From: Acephala macrosclerotiorum
Taxonomy: Eukaryota > Ascomycota > Leotiomycetes > Helotiales > Mollisiaceae
Direction: 5' to 3'
Length of the DNA stretch: 64,000 nucleotides
Assembly (NCBI GenBank): GCA_014904845.1
Contig: MU119234.1
Coordinates: 1 to 64,000 of the forward strand
Shown here piece by piece: positions 1 through 15,471 of the stretch. A program made the position numbers and the translations under genes. The notes under the pieces were generated by a model. The model did not search any database. It saw nothing but the letters and a program-made list of their open reading frames with translations, and was not told where the DNA came from. The first letter of the stretch is position 1. Each line of letters opens with the position of its first letter.

Positions 1-412
1 ATCAAGTCCATCGAATATATCACTCAAATTGACAAGGAGGTCGAAATTAGATTGTCTGTAGACGAAATTTTGTATTGGGGCGATGGCGAATGGTGAGAGG
101 TAGCCATAGTGATGTCTAAGCGCATAGATACGCGTACGTGATTGTAGCTCGAGCTCTAGTAAGATGCCGATCATTCTGCATGGGCTTTGGAGGCTCGGTG
201 AAGGGAGGATGAGAATTGAGCGAGATTGATGTCGGAAGTCAGGCGAGGTGGTGGTTTGGCGCTAACCTTTTCTGGACATGTCACTTTTAGGGTACAATCT
301 ATCACATTTCAAAAACATCTGTTCAAATGACAATCATTTCATTCTAAGGCAGCTATCAAAAGCAATGATAGATCACCATGTTCTTTTTCATCTCTCATTT
401 CCCAGGCTCAGC
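1..412. other. Intergenic, downstream of katG
   Basis: No supported gene. This is the 3' flank of the minus-strand katG gene and probably contains its 3' UTR. Short open frames here do not look like protein. Confidence 0.6.
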
Positions 413-5121
<4,709 letters not shown>

Positions 5122-7527
5122 CTACAGCTTCGACTCTCTCCCTTCTCGTCGGCCTTCAATACCCCAACTTCCCACCAAGCCCATAGCTTTCTCTCCTCCA
5201 CCCTCGAGCCGTTCGTCTCGCAAGACATTCGACAAACATGTCCACGGATCCCTCGACCCACCAAATCTCAACACTTCGCCCTTGAACAATTCCCCATTCT
5301 CCCTCGTAACAGCACTTGCTTTCATTCCGGATTTGAACACTTCTTGCCACACCCTCTTGGCGAGGACGCGATCGAACAGGTAGCTGTAATACGTCCCTCC
5401 ATACCCGAACAGATGTCCGAAGAAGCCTTGCCAACTCGTACCCGGAGGATCAGGAGGTAAAACACCATGCTTATGCTGCAACTCATGATATATCCTCGTA
5501 GTATCAAACCCCTTCTCCAACGGCAGCTCAGAATGATAAGCTTGATCTAACATACTCAATAAAATCTGATTCTCCGTATCCGCTCCCTCGAATTTGTTAT
5601 CGAGCACCAACTTCTCTGCAACCATCCGGTAAGGAAGAGGTTGGTCTGTTTCGTAATGTGTTGCAAATAGAGAAAGGACGTCAGGATCGGCGGCGAAATG
5701 TTCCATTAATACGCTTGGTAGTTCTGCGAAATCGGTAGCGCAGCGTGTGCCAGAGACGTTTTGAAAGTGGGTGCGGCCGAGGATGGAGTGGATTGCGTGA
5801 CCCATTTCGTGGAAGAGGGTTACGACTTCGGAGAATGATAATAAAGAGGGCTTTGAAGAATGTTGAGAGCCGTTAGTAGTGAAGTCGCAGATCAGGGCAA
5901 TGGTTGGGAGTTGCATTACTCCTTCTGCTGTTGCAGGGGAGATAGCCATTCCATCGTTCGCTGCTTCAGATGGGGAGGTGAAGAGTGGTGAGGGTTCAGA
6001 AGCAGATTCTTCGATTTCGGAATTGGAAATGAGGCGTGAACAGCGGAGAGTGAAGTGAGCTGGGTTTGGCGATTTCCCTGGGCGAGAAAAGAGATCGCAG
6101 TATAGGACTGCAACATGCCCGTCTGTTTCGGAGACGACGTCTAGACGTCGCACATCAGGATTCCAAGTCTCGCCGGGAAGGGTCTCATGAGGGATGAAGC
6201 GGATGCCGTATAGACGGGAGAAAAGGCGTGAGAGGCCTTGCATTACTCGGCCAAGGGAGAAGTACGAGGAGAGGAAATCGGAATTTCGTGAGCGAGATTG
6301 GGCAGAGGCGAGGATACGTGACATGTAGTATTCTTTGTCCCAGGGCTTGAGAGGGTCGGTTGTGGAGGTGTGGATTGCTTTGGCTTTGACGAGATCCAAG
6401 ATTTCGGATTGGACGAAAGAGCTGTTGCCGTTAGACAACTCTTGTAGGAATCCATTGACAGACTCGGGTGTCTTTGCCATTTTGTCTTCCAAGGTCATTT
6501 CTGCATAACTGCCAAACCTTGACAGCCTGGCCAGTTGTGCTCTTTTCCGTAACAAAGTTTCCAGCTGGGACACTGTGGCCCTCGAAGACGTCCGACTAGC
6601 CATGAAGATCTCTTGTCTGACAGACTTGTCCTCAACAGACCGCAATGCAGCACTTGCGGGTCCACCAATTGTAGGTAAAGAGACCTGACCCCATTGTGTC
6701 AATCGCCGAACAAGTAAAGGATCCATACCCTTCATCCTACTGCTTGGGAACGTCAAGTATTCCTTCTCGGGCGCCATATAATCCACAAACTCTGGTCCAA
6801 CCTCGCTGATCTCCTGGGATAATGAAACAAATCGTTCTCGATCCCCTCTCGGTAGATCAATGGCAGATTTCGCAAAGTCTTTTTTCAAGATCTCTGCTAC
6901 CATCCGCTCCTGCTCATCCCAGGTACCTGTCCCCTCGAACTGCTTTATAGCAACATCCAGTTGCTTCGCGAGCCCAGTCGTAGTGTTCAGTACATTCATG
7001 TACTCGAACATCATAGCATATGCCTGCGTAGCAGCTTGTTGTATCCGAGGATCTGGATGTGTAGCTCGGACGAAATCCGAGAGGTCTATAACTCGACATA
7101 GTAAATCGCTCAGCCGGTCCAAGTCTCTGACAACTTGTTTATATTGTTCGGGATTCGAGGCCGCGAGGACCCTTTTCACTATCCTCTTTGCCTTCTCCAA
7201 TGTTGTATTCGCGAATTGCTCAAAGCCTTTGGGTTCTGTAAGGTAGCGGTTCTGAAAGAGGCCGGTATTTCGTCCCGACTTTGAGGCTTGGGAGTATTCT
7301 TTCCAAAAATGCGGAGAGTCGAAGATCTGCCGCAGGGTTCGGTCATCGTGGTGAGCTCCTGAAGCCGTAGTATCGACATGTCGCTGAGCAGCGTAGCCTG
7401 CATTGTCCTGCCCCTCGAGCACTCTCGGTGCAGCGGCTTGCGCATGGTTACCTCGAACTTGCCGTGGCAGTTGGCGTTGAAGGCATCGTGTGCATACCCA
7501 TGGTCGAGGAATCGTCTTCTTAAACAT
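5122..7527 (-). CDS. OCT1: Mitochondrial intermediate peptidase (M3 metallopeptidase)
   Basis: Zinc oligopeptidase that removes an octapeptide from matrix and inner-membrane precursors after MPP cleavage. Single uninterrupted 801-aa exon. The N-terminus is a basic, Ser/Thr-poor presequence containing WVCTRCLQRQLPRQVRG, consistent with mitochondrial import. The catalytic zinc motif is FHEMGHAIHS near residue 570, followed by the M3 consensus region GTRCATDFAELPSVLMEHF and a C-terminal FGYGGTYYSYLFDR block, as expected for MIP. The gene is divergent from the MICOS-subunit gene across a 198-bp promoter. An oddity is that after the conserved end (near GSWGI) the protein has a short charged tail finishing in SKL, the canonical peroxisomal PTS1 tripeptide. 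The codons for S, K, L and the stop are clear at 5122-5133. Confidence 0.95.
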   Translation of the reverse strand: MFKKTIPRPWVCTRCLQRQLPRQVRGNHAQAAAPRVLEGQDNAGYAAQRHVDTTASGAHHDDRTLRQIFDSPHFWKEYSQASKSGRNTGLFQNRYLTEPKGFEQFANTTLEKAKRIVKRVLAASNPEQYKQVVRDLDRLSDLLCRVIDLSDFVRATHPDPRIQQAATQAYAMMFEYMNVLNTTTGLAKQLDVAIKQFEGTGTWDEQERMVAEILKKDFAKSAIDLPRGDRERFVSLSQEISEVGPEFVDYMAPEKEYLTFPSSRMKGMDPLLVRRLTQWGQVSLPTIGGPASAALRSVEDKSVRQEIFMASRTSSRATVSQLETLLRKRAQLARLSRFGSYAEMTLEDKMAKTPESVNGFLQELSNGNSSFVQSEILDLVKAKAIHTSTTDPLKPWDKEYYMSRILASAQSRSRNSDFLSSYFSLGRVMQGLSRLFSRLYGIRFIPHETLPGETWNPDVRRLDVVSETDGHVAVLYCDLFSRPGKSPNPAHFTLRCSRLISNSEIEESASEPSPLFTSPSEAANDGMAISPATAEGVMQLPTIALICDFTTNGSQHSSKPSLLSFSEVVTLFHEMGHAIHSILGRTHFQNVSGTRCATDFAELPSVLMEHFAADPDVLSLFATHYETDQPLPYRMVAEKLVLDNKFEGADTENQILLSMLDQAYHSELPLEKGFDTTRIYHELQHKHGVLPPDPPGTSWQGFFGHLFGYGGTYYSYLFDRVLAKRVWQEVFKSGMKASAVTRENGELFKGEVLRFGGSRDPWTCLSNVLRDERLEGGGEKAMGLVGSWGIEGRREGRESKL

Positions 7528-7725
7528 TCCTCTTGTCCATGTATCACCTTTTGCTAGGAATATTTGCGAAGTTGCGAAATTCGGAGGTTTATTTCGAGAT
7601 CCTCGGTCATCGAGAACTTTTTATGCAGAGCCGCTTGTGTAGCATAAAAAACACGCGACATGCTCAACGTCAAATTCAACCTCTTCAATCCGCAATTGAG
7701 CGTCTGCCTTGTCGCTAATTGAGCT
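7528..7725. promoter_or_regulatory. Shared divergent promoter of OCT1 and the MICOS subunit gene
   Basis: Only 198 bp separate the start codons of two divergently transcribed mitochondrial genes, so both promoters must lie here or overlap the genes. No individual binding site is claimed. Confidence 0.6.
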
Positions 7726-8554
7726 ATGGCTGCGAGATTTTTACTGCGGCAGGTTTGTATGCTCTGCCTATCAATTGAATCTCTGCTGACAATCTGCAGC
7801 GCGTTGCACCTGTTGTTACGGGTACTATCATCGCAGGTGTAGCTCTTTTCCCCAAGACCTCTCTCAACGCAGAAGCTCCGGATGTATGCCTCACCCCATG
7901 CATACCTCTGTCGAAACTTGCTGATTACTTCTGCAGTCAAGGAAACCCATCTACGATGACTTCGAGAGCGCACCTGCCCCTCCGAGCCCTTCAGTCCCAT
8001 CCTCCGAACTAACCCGAACCACTCCAAAGGAGAAATCTCTCACGCCAACAGACCGACTAGCCGTGCAGATTGGAAAGACTAGATTGTTTCTGCATGGTCA
8101 TGTTGCAGCAGCAGAGGAGAAGGTGAATCAGTTCATGGACTCAGCCCTCAATCTCGAAGAAAGCTTCACCAGCACTATTGCATCCCTCGCTCCATCCCCG
8201 CAATCTGGCGAGAAGCTCATGCCCGGGTCACTCTACGTCCTCGTAGCCGCTATGACTGGCAGTATTGTATCTCGAAACCGAAATATCCTTCTGCGAGCCA
8301 CTGTTCCTTTGGCTGTTGGAATTGGTGCAGGATGGGTTGTGCTTCCAGTTACAATGAGAAATGTTTCGGATTTGTTGTGGAAATATGAGCAGAGGTTCCC
8401 AGCAATTGCAGATGGGCATATTAGGACGAGGGAGGGGATTGAGAAGGCGTGGAGGATGGCGAGGATTCATACTCAGCAGGCTGTTAACATTGTGGATGAC
8501 AAGGTTAGCTCGGGACGAGAGGCTATTGAGGATTGGGTTAAGAAGGGAAAATAA
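7726..8554 (+). CDS. MICOS complex subunit, apolipoprotein O (Mic26/Mic27) family
   Basis: Inner-membrane protein of the MICOS complex, which shapes cristae junctions. Three exons were built by hand: 7726-7752, 7800-7883 and 7937-8554, joined by short GT-AG introns in consistent phase, giving 242 aa. Exon 1 encodes a nine-residue MAARFLLRQ start; exon 2 gives a hydrophobic segment (VVTGTIIAGVALFP). The C-terminal part has the apolipoprotein-O-like layout: an amphipathic helix with ALNLEESFTSTIASL, then two glycine-rich membrane segments (LYVLVAAMTGSIVSRNR and ATVPLAVGIGAGWVVLP), then a helical tail ending WVKKGK. Family assignment rests on this architecture and on neighbouring OCT1. Which of Mic26 or Mic27 it is cannot be decided from sequence alone. 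Confidence 0.85.
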
Positions 8555-9153
8555 AGGGAATGCGAGAGGGATATGGACTTTGTTCATTGTACAAACAATA
8601 GAATTCTTTTTTTACTGTGTCCCTAGTGGGAATCGTCAATGACTGGATAGATGAAGGACTTTGTGATGCTGCTACTGGGTACTTGGTGGAAATCAAGGTA
8701 GGTTTCAACAGTTGAAAATTACTAAGATTCCTCTAGGTATAATACGTAAGGTAGTAAATTTAAACTACAGATTATAAGTCCTCAAATCGACGTGGACATT
8801 CTACCTAGCATTTCTGGTCTCGAGTCAATTTCAGATGAAGCTCACGATACCTCCAGAATTGTTGTTAGGCTCCGTCGTTCGTACAGCACAACAGACAGGT
8901 GCGATGCAGCACTCACTCCTTCCCTCAAAACTCTACGTCTGTCGATGTATAAGTTCTTTCTTTCCTCCGATCAATTTCTCCTCTAAACATCACAGCAGTT
9001 ATTGTATTCAATGACATCACAATAGTCATATCAACCCAATCGTTTTGGGACAACGAGTATTTCTAATTTTCTACCGAGCTGCGTATTCTACGTTTTTCTT
9101 TCACGGCAACAAGCACTAGAATCCTCCGAGTACAATTCGCCACAATAGCTTGC
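8555..9153. other. Intergenic
   Basis: 3' flank of the MICOS gene and 5' flank of a protease pseudogene. Nothing else recognised. Confidence 0.5.
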
Positions 9154-10545
9154 ATGAGATTCGCCAAGAAGGTGCTCGGGGCTCTAATAGCTATCATTCT
9201 TATAGCTGTCATGGCTATCGCGGTTGTCCTCTATATTCTCAGTGTCCGTCTCGATGTGTTTTTCCTCATCCTTGTGCTGGGATTCAGAGAGTTGCGTTGG
9301 CGGGCGGCTCAAGCCTCACAGGAACCACGCTGTGCGACGCTACCACCTACACTACCTACACATGATTTAGCAAGTTGGAAAATTTCTACTCATGGTTCAA
9401 TAGTCGACCTCCACTAGACCGGCCCTGCCCTCACAGCAAACCTGACGATCGGCAATCAGCCGTTCAATCTCATGGTCGATACCGGCAGTACCCTGCTGTG
9501 GGTCGCTGGAGTCGATTTCCCGTGTCGTGACTTGGCCACAGACAATCTAAAGCCAAGCCCTCAGTGTAGCATCAGTACCGGGCCACGTTACATTGTCTCA
9601 TCAACCTTCGTACATTCTCCAGGCACTACCTTCAGCCATACCTATACGAGGCGACATATAGAAGGCAGAATTGGCTGTGAAGTGGTCACTATTGGAGATC
9701 TCACCATCAAAAGCCAAGAGATAGGTGTCGCCACGACTGGAATATTTGGTGTATCTGGGGAGTTCTTCACATCCGCCGGAGTCAGCGGTATCTTGGGCCT
9801 GGCATATCGCGGTGGCCTTTCTACCGCGTCAGATGGACGATTCGTTGATCCTCTTTTCACGAATCTGTATACACAATCACCAATGTCCTTCTTCAGTTTG
9901 ATCATTGAAAGACTTCCAGTCAATAATACAAGTGGTTCAGGAGGTTATCTTGGACTAGAACGAATTCCAGATGTTCAGCATAAGGACAAGTGGGCTGTTG
10001 CACCTATCATCACGAAAGGATTAACGGATCACTTGCTAGAATTTTTCTTCCGCCAACCATCCCTACAGCATTATCGAATTGGCATCGGAGGTTTAGCTTA
10101 CGGGAAAGGAGATTCTAAAGATATCTGTCATGTTAAGAATGCGGCTCGCACCAGATTCCAAGCCGTCGTTGATTCAGGTTCCAACTACAACTTCTTGCCT
10201 CTCCCAGTCACGAAATCCATACTTGCCTTATAGGAACTCGCCGCCTATCCTTCCTTTCTCAGTCCGAACCTATATTATGTACACTGCAGTGCTAAATCAC
10301 TGAGACTAGGTCCCAAGATTGGTGGAGAAATGTTCTGGCACAACGGAGAGGATATGATTTTTCAGGCACATCCGGGTGGTGGGGGTTGTATGCCCTTGGT
10401 GCAACCGAATACGCTTACAGGTGGCGAGAATCTGCTGGGAGTCCCGTTTTTGAAGAATGTGGTGGCTTTGTTTGACGTGGAAAATACAATGAGGAGGTTT
10501 GCAGAAAGAGAAGAGGCCCCGCCGACATCGACGGAGTTTGTCTGA
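9154..10545 (+). pseudogene. Pepsin-like aspartic protease, interrupted by in-frame stops
   Basis: One reading frame runs the whole length (464 codons) but is broken by TAG at 9415-9417 and TAG at 10231-10233. The N-terminus is a single membrane anchor (GALIAIILIAVMAIAVVLYIL). After the first stop come the A1-family hallmarks: ANLTIGNQPFNLMVDTGSTLLW with the first catalytic DTG, then a second catalytic site VVDSGSNYNFLP, then the C-terminal GENLLGVPFLKNVVALFD block that normally follows the flap-side strands. The first TAG sits in a plausible 3' splice site (CCACTAG), so an intron could remove it. The second lies just after the conserved DSG region, where no sensible intron fits, so it looks like a real inactivating change. 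CAG to TAG is the type of change RIP makes. Members of this family are secreted or membrane-anchored proteases. Confidence 0.7.
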
Positions 10546-11782
10546 TCTGGTCTACGCCTTGAGGGGGGTTACTGGGGGGGCTTTTCGCTAAGGCACTGTT
10601 TCTAGAGACTGATAATTGAGGGAAGATGAAAACGAAGGGAGCCCTGCATACTGCGTTCTGTATTACTAAGGTGTTTCTTTTCGGTTGCCTGGCAGGTTTA
10701 CTACATTAGAGATGGCTTGCACTATGGTGCAACAGCAGACTCCAGTATAGTCAATAGAATTAGAATTAGTTTCATCGAACCTTTTCCTGAATGCCGTTTC
10801 CTTATCGTCCGCAAAGACAATAAGCTACGGCTTCTTTCTGAGCACCAACACTCCATGTCTATTGTTCTGAAGTTCATTTCTAAGCTTTGCGACAATCGGA
10901 GTTATCTTCGATGGATTTCCAAGTGGGAATGAACTGAGACTCAAGCGGAGGAAGTCGAGAGAAATGTCTCACATAACAGCTTGATCGTTTCCCTTCTGCT
11001 CTCACTTTAATTATAACTTTGTCCTAGTGAATCTTCCTTCGCTCACGAATGTGGATGTCTCGAATAATAAGATATATTGGTATTGTTAGCTATCTAATAG
11101 GGATCAATCGATTCGAATGTCTCTGTAATTCTAGGACAATCTCTCTTCTTGGAGGATGATAATACCCAAGCACTCATTAGCCCTCGCGGTGGCACGGCTT
11201 AAAGGATAATGCTACTCGAGTACTGCTTCGCAGCAGAGGGACAGACGAGAAGTCAACTGATCTGCAAGCCATCATGGCGGCCACCAATCAATTCGTTGAA
11301 CCACGACCCTCACCGGCACACCTACGACTGCGCCGAAGGAAGACGAAGCTCAATTCCTGCGTTGGTTCATCATGGAGTTCCTCTTCAATCCCCTGATTTC
11401 GAAGGCTGAACGGCAAATAACCTTAAGAGCTGGGATTCTCCATGCGTTGCATACGCATGTCAGATTGCATCGTTTTAAGCTTCTGCTACTGGTGGCCTCC
11501 CGATGAGGCTGACAAGCCCACCTACACCGAACACCTCAACTACGCCCGACCAGTCAACGAGGCTTGATTGGAGGCCTCTAAAGATTCTGCAGGGCCAGCC
11601 AACAACTGGTAGGTGCCGCTTGAGGTATAAGTCAGCACACTCGTCCCCAATTTTCTCGCATCAAGAAAATCAATTCCAACCACACCTCTCTGAATCACCT
11701 TCTCGCCGCTTGTGCGGCTACTGGCGCCTGAATAGGCGCTCAATCATATCGACTGCGGGTGTAGCCGCTTTTCCTGGGCGGC
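10546..11782. other. Intergenic with weak coding-like fragments
   Basis: No intact gene. Around 11250-11570 short stretches in different frames look protein-like (for example EDEAQFLRWFIMEFLFNP, and WWPPDEADKPTY further on), suggesting a frameshifted remnant of unknown family. I could not assign it. Confidence 0.35.
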
Positions 11783-12661
11783 GTGCACCTGCACAGCTAC
11801 TCTCAAATCCTCAATTCGTGTTGTGGGCTTTGCTGGTTTACATCACAGCAGACCGTCTACGTGGATCCTCGATCCACCCTCCTCAACAGCCAACAACATG
11901 AATTAATCACACCCTCTCTGAACGACGTTTCCGAGTGCTTGGACGATGTTACTTCGCTACGCGGAGTTACATTGCCTGATGTCACTCGGGGAGAAGCTGC
12001 CGTGGAACGTCACGATGCCAGCACCGGTTCGGTTCAACGCGATCGCACCGAGTCGGTCTCCGATGCAAGCCAATACGTCACAGGTGGTTGTGCAGTGCGA
12101 TATCCTTCCCTCTCCGACACCTCTATAGGTTCCACAGTCTCTAGTCCTTCACTGGATGATGAGAGTGGAAACCATACCTCCATCTCACCCTCTCCGCAAG
12201 GGTCGACGAATTTCGAGTCGATGAATGGATCGATGTCAAGCCGGCTTTCATCCTTGACACAGCCACCTCGAATTTTGGATATTGTACCAAGTATCCAAAG
12301 CGTCGTCCCTGACTCACCCCCATCAACTGGTAGATTCACGTGTCCAAATTGTCCAAGAAACTTTACCGAACAAGCCAAACTCACGTTCGTACTTCACAAT
12401 TCACCCGCTATTATCTTTGCACATCTGACAAGTTTTGATAGTCGACACGTCCAGACATACAGACATGCTCACGTTTGCCCAGTTTCTCGCTGTTCATGGA
12501 ATTTCAATCTCGCCAAAGATCTTCGGCGCCATCTAGCTCAACACAATCCTCGAGCGCCGAGATACCAATGTCCTGTCAGTAATTGTCAGTCGAGGAGACC
12601 TGGGCTTGGCTTCACTCGTCCGGATCTTTTGTCACGGCATATGGAGAAATTCCATAGATAG
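11783..12661 (+). CDS. C2H2 zinc-finger protein, probable transcription factor
   Basis: Two exons, 11783-12384 and 12442-12661, joined by a 57-nt GT-AG intron that also happens to be open. Splicing restores a canonical finger: CPNC, then 12 residues, then H-x5-H, beginning CPNCPRNFTEQAKLT. Two more C2H2-type fingers follow: CPVSRCSWNFNLAKDLRRHLAQH and CPVSNCQSRR through to RHMEKFHR at the very C-terminus. Upstream is a long Ser/Thr/Pro-rich, presumably disordered region. The 5' end is uncertain: the ATG used at 11783 gives a cysteine-rich, poorly convincing first 30 residues, and a later in-frame ATG or an upstream exon is possible. A nuclear DNA-binding role is inferred from the fingers; the target is unknown. 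Confidence 0.6.
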   Translation: MHLHSYSQILNSCCGLCWFTSQQTVYVDPRSTLLNSQQHELITPSLNDVSECLDDVTSLRGVTLPDVTRGEAAVERHDASTGSVQRDRTESVSDASQYVTGGCAVRYPSLSDTSIGSTVSSPSLDDESGNHTSISPSPQGSTNFESMNGSMSSRLSSLTQPPRILDIVPSIQSVVPDSPPSTGRFTCPNCPRNFTEQAKLTFVLHNSPAIIFAHLTSFDSRHVQTYRHAHVCPVSRCSWNFNLAKDLRRHLAQHNPRAPRYQCPVSNCQSRRPGLGFTRPDLLSRHMEKFHR

Positions 12662-14064
12662 TAGCCTTGGAATCTTGGCCATGATTTCTGCACTAGTTTT
12701 TGGGGGTCTCTATTTCTTTTATTTGTTCTTTCTGTGTGAAGGTTATTATACGGGCATGGCTTGGATACGAATTGCTATCCCCCGCGATCGCTATTACAGT
12801 ACAAAGTAATTTGGCAATAGGTGGGCTTAGCTCTGATCTTCCGATTGCATTCGGTTTGCAATAGTCAGAGCTACCGACGCTCACTATCTTTCTGCTTCCT
12901 GTCCAGATTTGACAGCGAAGTAAATGTTTCTCATTCACTAGGCCCATAGAATCAAAATCAAAGACGGGAAGACTTGCAAGTAGATTTGTAGTACTTTGCG
13001 ACCACTTTACTAAGAATTTGAAATGCAGGTCACACAAATGCATGATACACCAAGAGTTAAGCTCAAGGCGTGTTCGCCTGCGCCTGCGCTTAGTCCTTCG
13101 CCAAGCCAAATCACCCAGTTCCATTTACAACTTCTCGTCAGCAATCGTATTATCTTTTAAATATTTGAACAGTTCAAGTTGAATGCCTAGGTGTGCTGAG
13201 CAACTGCCAATATTAGGCTGCTCGTAAAGGACCCAATATAGATTTTTAAAAAAAAAAAATTTTAAATTTTTTTTATAAAAATATATAAAATTAAAAATTT
13301 TTTTTTTTTTTTTATAAATATATAAAATACGTAAAAATACGAAAATTTATATATAAAATATATAAATAAATAAAATTAATTTTAATATATTTTTATATAT
13401 TAAATATTATTTAAAATTTAATTTTTTTTTTTTTTAAATATATTCGAATTATAAAATTAAAATACATGTAGAAAATAAAGGCAAAATAGAGCGTTTTCTC
13501 TCCTAGTTTTTTTCGCGAGTAGTTTAACTAATATGCGTTACTTCTGTTTGACTTTCTATTCTTTCTTTGCCTTTGATAGTTCTTGAACATTTGGTTCTTT
13601 GGCAGTTTTTTCTAATCTGGTTGCTTTATATCCGTGTTTTTAAGTCCAAACATCCTCAAGAAATCAGATTTGGAAGTTTTAATTGCTATAAATTTCTCAA
13701 AGTCTCGAGTATTTCGTTCCCCCACTATCTCAAATTGAAGAAGGGCTTCAGAGGCATGTGAACGAATCGTCAATACGTTATACGTCATCCATAAAGATGT
13801 TTATGCAGCAGCTCTGCTTTTGATCGTAATTTTACTCTCAGATGAAAATTATAAGCATTCAGTTTTGAAGGCTTCGCAGATCGCAAAATAGTAACATTCA
13901 AAGCTCCAATGCACATTCATTTATCAATTATATGACGGAACCATGCAGATAATAGCATTCATGTAGGCAGTCCCAGAAGTTCCCACCAACATTCGGACAT
14001 TCTCATTGGCCCAAAGTCCCAAAATTACCCAAGATTCAAGTAGAGCACCTAAAATCTAAAAGGT
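12662..14064. other. Intergenic containing an AT-saturated island
   Basis: About 13236-13480 is almost pure A/T with long A and T runs and TATATA stretches, unlike the roughly balanced flanks. No gene is supported on either side of it within this stretch. Confidence 0.7.
13236..13480. repeat. AT-rich island, probable RIP-degraded repeat
   Basis: Roughly 245 bp nearly free of G and C. This fits the AT-isochore patches that RIP leaves from former transposons in Pezizomycotina. No transposon protein remains readable. Confidence 0.55.
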
Positions 14065-14277
14065 TCAAAAGGATCTCTCGTCGGCCATCGACCTGGCCCA
14101 ACGCCAGGCTCTCGGAACCTGCAACGGGGGACCGATATATGTCGGTCTTCCGTGTCCGTAACTTTGTGCTTCGGCCAAGAGTTGTTCCTGAGGGGTCGGG
14201 CGAACTGGAAGGGGTGGGAGCATTAATCTGCCGCCTCCTTGAGCGTAGGGGTTGAGGAAGAAGGGGTATCGATTCAT
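14065..14277 (-). CDS. Small hypothetical protein (70 aa)
   Basis: A 70-codon frame starting at an ATG (MNRYPFFLNPYAQGGGRL) and ending MADERSF. It is Pro/Gly-rich with no signal peptide or domain. Its composition (PLPVRPTPQEQLLAEAQSYG) is protein-like, but there is no family recognition. A poly-G/poly-T run just upstream (about 14297-14319) sits in the would-be 5' UTR. It could be spurious. Confidence 0.3.
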   Translation of the reverse strand: MNRYPFFLNPYAQGGGRLMLPPLPVRPTPQEQLLAEAQSYGHGRPTYIGPPLQVPRAWRWARSMADERSF

Positions 14278-15095
14278 GTTAGTTTGTTTGTGGGGGGTTT
14301 TTTTTGGGGGGGGGGGGGCGTTGCTGGATCGGAGAGTATTAAGTTGGGATGTTTCGCGGGTTCTTGAAAGTGAGTTCGGAGTTATTGTAGTTGCGAGAAA
14401 ATAATTTGAAGCCGATTTGAAAACGGGGAAGGAAGGATAAGAGCTTAGGATTTTATAGACCTTGTAAGGAGAGAGTAATAACATGAGTAAAGATTGTGAA
14501 TGCTGAAGTTGGAGGCTGTCTTGTTGTCTGGCTCAGAATCAGATATTCATTCACAATAGTGCCATTTCTATTCAGGAGTCTACTTCTGTGTTTCATGAGA
14601 GACAATACCTTGATACATGATTGAGAATGCTTGTGAACTTGGTTTATTGACCGGATTCACGTGAAGTGCCTCTTTTCTGAACGAAGGGGCCAGGTGCTGA
14701 GACAAAACATTAGCAAGAGAGCATTGAAAAGATGTATGGACGGAGTACTTCCAAGTATGGGTACAAATGACTCTTTATACATTCTGAAGATTCAATCCCC
14801 CCTATTTAAGCGAGCAAGAATCATCATTGATGCGTAACACTCGCTACAAATACAGTACAAAAAAGGGCGCATCAAGCAAAGAGAGGGATGAAAGCCAAAG
14901 GCAAGTCATATCGACGAACACTGAAATAGAACAATATGTAGCAGAATTTCCATAAGAGAGACTAGATGAAAGTACGTTCAATCTCGAGGCATTCTAAACA
15001 TACCATCAGAAGCGACGCCGAAACAGAGACGGAGGACTTCACAACCTCCCAACAACTATTCGCATCATCTCAACCCTATATCTACCGCTGAGGAA
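14278..15095. other. Intergenic with poly-T/poly-G run
   Basis: Contains a run of eight T followed by a dozen G near 14297-14320. Nothing else recognised. Confidence 0.4.
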
Positions 15096-15471
15096 TTACC
15101 GAGACTGCGCACTTTCAGACCCCATATCCGTATTCAACCAACCCGGATGTGCAGGGAAGATACAAACATCTTGCACCTCAACATGTAACTTTCTTGCAAT
15201 GTGGTTCAACGCCGCTTTGGAGGCACCGTATTGTGCGCAGTCGAAAGGGAAGGGGTTGGCGGCTGTAGTGATGGATCCGTAACCTGAGGAGATGAAGACG
15301 AATTTGCCCATCTCTTTCTTGATCTTCAAACCTTCTTGCAGCAGAGGTAGATTGAGAAGAGGGCTTTGCCGATTCCTTAGTGGGGAGTTAGTGGGGAGTT
15401 AGTGGGCTTGAAAGGGGAGAAAACATACCTCTGTTCGCGCCTGTGATCAAGACGTTGGTTGCTTCTGCCAT
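15096..15471 (-). pseudogene. Short-chain dehydrogenase/reductase with internal deletion
   Basis: Exon 1 (15471-15429) encodes MAEATNVLITGANRG, the Rossmann TGxxxGxG start of an SDR. A short intron (donor GTATG, acceptor CTAAG) leads to a second exon beginning at 15375 that first reads on as GIGKAL in the expected frame, then meets a stop. The remaining SDR sequence is in another frame: PLLQEG, then KFVFISSGYGSI, the active-site YGASK at 15240 or so, and PGWLNTDMGSESA at the end. About 80 residues normally found between the nucleotide-binding turn and the PLLQ helix, including the NAG region, are missing. The gene is therefore a deletion derivative with a frameshift. The substrate of the ancestor is unknown. 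Confidence 0.65.
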
